NCBI GenBank assembly: GCA_048497495.1
Contig: JAFHCF010000096.1
Coordinates: 1 to 9,591 of the forward strand
Direction: 5' to 3'
Length of the DNA: 9,591 nucleotides
Source: JAFHCF01 sp048497495
GTDB lineage: Bacteria > Pseudomonadota > Alphaproteobacteria > Rhizobiales > Ancalomicrobiaceae
The number at the start of each line of letters is the position of its first letter. The stretch's first letter is position 1. A program made the position numbers and the translations under genes. Of the stretch, positions 5,733-9,591 are shown one piece after another. Under the pieces are notes generated by a model, which worked only from the letters and a program-made list of their open reading frames with translations, had not been told where the DNA came from and did no database searches.

Positions 5733-7490
5733 TCACCCCGGCGAATTCACCGCGCCCTCGGGCTCCTCGTCCTGCAATTCGCCCGCCTCCACCAGGGCGG
5801 CGAAGCGGCCACCGCGCGCCACCAACTCGTCGAAGCGGCCGCGCTCCGCGATGCGGCCGGCCTCCATGAAGAGGATCTCGTCGGCGGAGCGCACGGTGGA
5901 GAGCCGGTGGGCGATGACGAAGGTGGTGCGGTCGCGGGCCAACTGGTCGAGCGCCCGCTTGATCTTCAGCTCGGTCTCGTTGTCGAGCGCCGAGGTCGCC
6001 TCGTCGAGGATCAGGATCGGGGCGTTCTTGAGCACGGCGCGGGCGATCGCCAGGCGCTGGCGCTCGCCGCCCGAAAGCCCGCGCCCCCGCTCGCCGGCGC
6101 GGGCGTCGTAGCCGCCGCGCTTGCCCTCGATGAAGCCGTCGGCCTCCGCCAGCGCGGCGGCGTGGCGGATCTCGTCGTCGGAGGCGTCGGGTTTGCCGAT
6201 CCTCAGGTTCTCGGCGATCGAACGATCGAACAGGCCGGGATCCTGGAAGACGACGCCGATGGCGCGGCGAATGCTGTCGATGGTGACGTCGCGCAGGTCC
6301 TGCCCGTCGACGGAGATGGCGCCGCCATCCGGGTCGTGCACCCGCTGGAGCAGCGCCAGCGCCGTCGACTTGCCCGATCCGGTCGGCCCGACGATCGCCA
6401 CCGTCTGGCCCGGCTCGGCGACGAAGGAGACGTCGAAGATGCCGGCATTGGAATTGGGATAGCGGAAGGTGACGCCGTCGAAGACCACCCGTCCGCCCTC
6501 GACCTTCAGGGCCGGCGCGCTCGGCTTCTCCCGAAGGGTCGAGGTCTCGTCGAGCACGGCGAAGAACTGCCGCATGCCGGCGGCGTCGAAGACCAGCGAG
6601 GAGAGGAACTGCGTCAACTGGTCGAGCCGGCCGATCAGCATGGTGGCGAAACCGACGAAGGAGACGATCTCGCCGACCGAGATCTCGCCCTTGGCATGGA
6701 GCGAGGTGCCCAGCGCGAAGAGCGACACCACGGTGATGGTCGCCGCCGCCCGGGTCAGGATCGAGGCCAGCGCCCACCAGTTCAAGACCGGGAACTGCGC
6801 CGCGATCAGGTTGCCCATGATCCCCTGGAGCGCCCGCGCCTCCTCCTGGAGACGGGCGAAGGACTGCACCACCGAGACGTTGCCGATGACGTCGACGACC
6901 CGGCCGGAGAGTTCGGAGTGATAGGCCTCGGCCCGCTCCTGGCCGAAGCGGGTCTTGCGCACGACGATCGCCGAGAGCACGCCGTAGACCGCCATCAGGG
7001 CGAACAGCAGCAGTCCCATGCGCCAGTTCATCCAGATCGCCACCGGGATCAGGGTGATCAGCATGACCACCGCGGTCAGATGCTCGCGGAACACCGAGAG
7101 CAGCAGCGAGAACAGATGGTCGGTGCCGCGCAGCATCACCGAGATCAGCCGACCCGACTGCTCGTCGGAATGGAACGAGGCGGGAAGCTGGATGACGTGC
7201 TCGAAGAAGTTCTTCATCACCTCGAGCCGGCGGCGGTGGGCGAGCCGGTCGGCGTGGAGCGCCACGAAGATGCCGGCGGCGATGCCGACGAAGCCGAGAC
7301 CGGCCCAGATGGCGACGAGGTTCATCGCCGGTTGATCGTGGGTCAGCGCGTCGACCACTTTGCCGAACAGGATCGGTTCGGCGAAGCCGAGGAAGGCGAG
7401 GACGACGCCGGCGAAGGCGAGCCCGAAGGCGAGCCCGGTATCGGGACCGACGAGGCCGATGGCGCGGAAGTAGAGACGGAAGAAGCTCAT
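5733..7490 (-). CDS. ndvA: Cyclic beta-1,2-glucan exporter, NdvA/ChvA-type ABC transporter
   Basis: This 585-residue fused permease-ATPase half-transporter, expected to work as a homodimer in the inner membrane, would export cyclic beta-1,2-glucan to the periplasm. The membrane domain (about 1-300) has five or six hydrophobic segments. The ATPase domain (about 330-570) has Walker A GPTGSGKST at 368-376, Q-loop Q416, signature LSGGERQ at 472-478, Walker B ILILDE at 492-497, D-loop SALD at 500-503 and switch H528. The substrate call rests on strong recalled similarity to rhizobial NdvA, notably AQFPVLNWWALAS at 231-243, GEISVGEIVSFVGFA near 268-282 and LIGRLDQ at 285-291, plus matching length. 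The ATG at 7490 has GAGG 9 nt upstream. No cyclic glucan synthase gene (ndvB/chvB) is adjacent, so the substrate could differ; a lipid or polysaccharide exporter is the alternative. Confidence 0.85.
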   Translation of the reverse strand: MSFFRLYFRAIGLVGPDTGLAFGLAFAGVVLAFLGFAEPILFGKVVDALTHDQPAMNLVAIWAGLGFVGIAAGIFVALHADRLAHRRRLEVMKNFFEHVIQLPASFHSDEQSGRLISVMLRGTDHLFSLLLSVFREHLTAVVMLITLIPVAIWMNWRMGLLLFALMAVYGVLSAIVVRKTRFGQERAEAYHSELSGRVVDVIGNVSVVQSFARLQEEARALQGIMGNLIAAQFPVLNWWALASILTRAAATITVVSLFALGTSLHAKGEISVGEIVSFVGFATMLIGRLDQLTQFLSSLVFDAAGMRQFFAVLDETSTLREKPSAPALKVEGGRVVFDGVTFRYPNSNAGIFDVSFVAEPGQTVAIVGPTGSGKSTALALLQRVHDPDGGAISVDGQDLRDVTIDSIRRAIGVVFQDPGLFDRSIAENLRIGKPDASDDEIRHAAALAEADGFIEGKRGGYDARAGERGRGLSGGERQRLAIARAVLKNAPILILDEATSALDNETELKIKRALDQLARDRTTFVIAHRLSTVRSADEILFMEAGRIAERGRFDELVARGGRFAALVEAGELQDEEPEGAVNSPG

Positions 7491-7589
7491 CGGCGGAGGC
7501 CTCGAAAAGGGCTGAGAAAGCGCCGCGTCATGGCACCCTTCCGCCGTCGACGCAACTCCTCTTCCTCACGGCGTCGCGCCGAGGATGCC

Positions 7590-7609
7590 CGCGCGATTTC
7601 CATCGCGCG
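7590..7609. terminator. 8-bp hairpin between the metal-binding gene and ndvA
   Basis: The arms CGCGCGAT (7590-7597) and ATCGCGCG (7602-7609) are perfectly complementary around a TTCC tetraloop, about 50 nt past the stop of the upstream minus-strand gene. No T-run follows. It may separate that gene from ndvA, but short CG-rich dyads are expected by chance here. Confidence 0.3.
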
Positions 7610-7660
7610 CCGTGGCCCGGCGACGCACTCCGGCGAGGCGCCGAATCGCTGGTCCGGCCG

Positions 7661-7855
7661 TCAGCCCTTCACGTCGAAACCCGAGGCCTCGATCACGTCC
7701 TTGGCGGCGGCGAAGTCGAGCGCGCCCTCGACGTCGACCTTGCCGGAGGCGAGATCGATCTCGACCCTGGCGTCGGGATCGGCGTTCTTCAGCGCGGTCT
7801 CCACGCTCTTGACGCAACCCATGCAGGTCATGCCCTCGACATTCAGCGAAATCAT
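7661..7855 (-). CDS. Heavy-metal-associated (HMA) domain protein, CopZ-like copper chaperone
   Basis: This 64-residue single-domain cytoplasmic protein has the HMA fold pattern: strand ISLNVEG, the metal loop GMTCMGC with C11 and C14, helix VKSVETAL, then RVEIDLASGKVDVEG and a final AKDVIEASGFDV. The MTCxxC motif binds Cu(I) in CopZ/Atx1 proteins, which pass copper to P-type ATPases; zinc or another soft metal cannot be excluded. The length is typical of bacterial CopZ. The ATG at 7855 is preceded by AGAGGA about 7 nt upstream; the frame continues further up without any better start. No copper ATPase (copA) or CsoR/CueR regulator is present in the window, so its partner must be elsewhere. It lies 170 nt upstream of ndvA in the same direction, with a hairpin between them, and is divergent from the EAL gene. 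Confidence 0.92.
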   Translation of the reverse strand: MISLNVEGMTCMGCVKSVETALKNADPDARVEIDLASGKVDVEGALDFAAAKDVIEASGFDVKG

Positions 7856-8107
7856 GGTGTGATCCTCTTCGATCCGGCTCTCTCCTTCTATGTGGGGACG
7901 GGGCGGAGACCCGGTCAAGGCGAGCCGGGGCCGGGCGCGATCACCTCTGCGCGACCGATTCCGCCGCCGCCCGAGCGCGCGTCGTCCGCCCGCCCCGGCC
8001 TCGGTCGAGCCCCTCGGCGTCACTCGTGCCGACCAGGGTCGTGGAAAACCTCGCGCCCGGCCTCCGCCGTCGCCGCGATTGCTTGGCCTCACCCGGGTGA
8101 ATCAGGC
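7856..8107. promoter_or_regulatory. Divergent intergenic region between the CopZ-like and EAL genes
   Basis: This 252-bp region must carry promoters for both divergent genes. On the minus strand TTGACC (7913-7918) could be a -35 box, but the hexamers 17-19 nt downstream (CCACAT, CACATA, ACATAG) are poor -10 boxes. A GACC-G-GGTC dyad overlaps it; I do not see a full copper-regulator operator. Nothing clear is visible for the plus-strand gene. Confidence 0.3.
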
Positions 8108-9591
8108 ATGGTGGCGGCGACCCGTCCAAGCGATCCGTCCTGGTCGCCGTTCCCGAGCTGGTACATGCGCCGCTTCGCCGACCTGTTCATCGCGTTCTGC
8201 ATTCCGGTCGTCGCCGTGTCGTCCGGGATCGCCGCCTATTACCAGTTCGAGGCGAGCCCGCGCGCCGCGGCGATCATCGCGGCGTCGGTCTTGGTCGGTC
8301 TGGTCGTCCTTCGCCTCGAGGGCCTGCGGCGGCGCGGGCAACGCGACCTCGACGCCAGGCTGGCCGCCATGGCCCGCCGCGTCACCGAATTCGACGGCGA
8401 CCTGACCGCGATCGAACGCCGGCTCGGCGCGCTCGAGGACGGCGGCTCGCGCCGCACCCGCGACGACATCGATCAGTTGGTCGCCGAAGTGGAGGTGATC
8501 GGCACGCTCACCCGCCAGGTGATCGAGACGGTCGCCGACCTCGAGATGAACATCGCCGAAGGCCGCGTCGCCCCGGGTCGGACCGCGCCGCCCGGTACCG
8601 CCGGAGCCGGGATGTCGCGCGCCCGCCCGCCGCGCCCGGCCGGCGCCTCGCCGCTGGTGCCGGAGCGTTTCGCCCATCTCGACGCCGACGGCTTTCTCGC
8701 CCTGGTCCGCGCCGCCGTCGATGCCGAGCGCCTCGACCTGCATCTCCAGCCGATCGTCACCCTGCCGCAACGCAAGGTGCGCTTCTACGAGTGCCTGACC
8801 CGGCTGAGGACGGAGGACGGCGAGACCATCCACCCCTCCGACTACATCCCGCTCGCCGAGGCGCGTGGCTTCATGGCCGCGCTCGACGAGCAGATTCTCC
8901 TGAAGTCGGTGCAGATCCTGCGGCGGCTGGCGAGTCGATCGAAGGAAGTCGGGATCTTCCTCAATCTGTCGCCGGCGAGCCTCGCCGACGCCTCGTTCTT
9001 CGACGAGTTCGTCGAGGTGTTGGCGGCCAACCGCGATCTCCACGAGATGTTGGTGCTGGAGTTCCCGCAAGGCGCGGTGCGCGACATCGGGCCCCTGGAG
9101 CGGGAGAGCCTGCGGCTCCTGCGCGAACTCGGCTTCCGCTTCTCGATCGATCAGGTCGCCGATCTCAAGACCAGCTTCCAGAACCTCGCCGACCTCGGCT
9201 TCCGCTACGTGAAGATCTCCGCCGATCGACTGCTCAGCCGCGGCGGTGATCTCGGCACCGACATTCATCCGGTCGATCTCGCCGACTATTTCCAACGCTT
9301 CGGCATGGAACTGATCGCCGATCAGATCGAGCGCGAGGCCGACGTCGTCGACGTGCTCGATTTCGGCGTCAAATACGGTCAGGGCTTCCTCTTCGCCCCG
9401 CCGCGCCCGGTGCGCGCCGATCTGTTGCAGTCGGCGGCCGAGAGCCGCGCCGCCGTCCGTGCCGCCTCCGCCGCCAACGCCCGGGCCGAGCCGAGCCCGA
9501 CGACCCCGCCCGCCGCCGATCGCGCCGCGACGGCCTCCTCCCGCCCCGCCGCCCGCCCGTTGCCGCGATCGGTCGCGGCGGCCGCCGCGCC
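8108..9591 (+). CDS. TipF-like membrane protein with degenerate EAL domain (3' end outside window)
   Basis: The frame starts at ATG 8108 (GGGTGA about 7 nt upstream) and is open for 494 codons to the right edge. Two membrane helices (about 23-43 and 53-70) are followed by a charged coiled-coil-like stretch (71-150), a Pro/Ala-rich linker (151-184), an EAL domain (about 195-435) and an Ala/Pro-rich tail. EAL landmarks are YECLTRL (E228, keeping ExLxR), NLSP (N286), LEFP (E318), IDQVADLK (D348; the second Asp of the usual DD is Q349), YVKIS (K369), IADQIE in place of AEGVE (D405), and GQGFLFAPP at 424-432. The altered DD and AEG positions predict weak or no c-di-GMP hydrolysis, so it is likely a c-di-GMP receptor. 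The two-helix, coiled-coil, EAL order matches Caulobacter TipF, which positions the flagellum. An EAL enzyme with another role is the alternative. Confidence 0.88.
   Translation, partial: MVAATRPSDPSWSPFPSWYMRRFADLFIAFCIPVVAVSSGIAAYYQFEASPRAAAIIAASVLVGLVVLRLEGLRRRGQRDLDARLAAMARRVTEFDGDLTAIERRLGALEDGGSRRTRDDIDQLVAEVEVIGTLTRQVIETVADLEMNIAEGRVAPGRTAPPGTAGAGMSRARPPRPAGASPLVPERFAHLDADGFLALVRAAVDAERLDLHLQPIVTLPQRKVRFYECLTRLRTEDGETIHPSDYIPLAEARGFMAALDEQILLKSVQILRRLASRSKEVGIFLNLSPASLADASFFDEFVEVLAANRDLHEMLVLEFPQGAVRDIGPLERESLRLLRELGFRFSIDQVADLKTSFQNLADLGFRYVKISADRLLSRGGDLGTDIHPVDLADYFQRFGMELIADQIEREADVVDVLDFGVKYGQGFLFAPPRPVRADLLQSAAESRAAVRAASAANARAEPSPTTPPAADRAATASSRPAARPLPRSVAAAAA

Noticed and set aside
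5511..7862. Long plus-strand open frame opposite ndvA and the CopZ-like gene
   Set aside because: It crosses two clear genes on the other strand and a noncoding AT-rich edge. Its translation is low-complexity (repeated DR, HDDG, EGE) and matches nothing I recognise.
7856..8107. Search for a copper-responsive operator or RNA gene in the divergent intergenic region
   Set aside because: Only a 4-bp GACC/GGTC dyad and an isolated TTGACC were found; no full CueR/CsoR-type site, tRNA fold or riboswitch core is visible.
8102..9295. Minus-strand open frame opposite the EAL gene
   Set aside because: The plus-strand frame shows membrane helices and conserved EAL landmarks over its full length; the minus-strand translation is antisense low-complexity sequence.

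Overview
The window is about 68% G+C and looks like chromosomal DNA of an alphaproteobacterium, most likely of the Hyphomicrobiales (Rhizobiales). The grounds are the ileS-lspA-lipoprotein order, an NdvA/ChvA-type cyclic glucan exporter, a TipF-like degenerate EAL protein, and palindromic intergenic repeats of a type I associate with this order. I see no rRNA, tRNA, CRISPR array, transposase or phage gene.

Left part (1-3910, minus strand): a co-directional set read right to left. It is ileS (isoleucyl-tRNA synthetase), then lspA (signal peptidase II, joined by an ATGA stop/start overlap), then the 5' part of a lipoprotein gene that runs off the left edge. The lipoprotein is itself a probable LspA substrate. 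A roughly 300-bp patch inside the ileS editing-domain coding region is much poorer in G+C than its surroundings.

Middle (3911-5732): a Cupin_3-type gene (minus) is followed by a cluster of palindromic repeats. Then comes a small gene for an acidic protein with one C-terminal membrane helix (minus). This gene has a GTG start, a strong Shine-Dalgarno, a near-consensus sigma70 promoter and two short dyads around the predicted transcription start. It sits beside a strikingly AT-rich tract of about 35% G+C. This is the least ordinary part of the window and a possible acquired or silenced module.

Right part (5733-9591): an ndvA-like ABC exporter and a small CopZ-like metal-binding protein (both minus) are divergent from a plus-strand gene that runs off the right edge. 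That gene encodes two membrane helices, a coiled coil and an EAL domain with altered catalytic residues. It is probably a c-di-GMP receptor of the TipF type rather than an active phosphodiesterase. Apart from ileS-lspA-lipoprotein, the genes appear functionally independent. I did not find a clear multi-gene novel system; the best candidate for something undescribed is the small membrane protein with its AT-rich control region.
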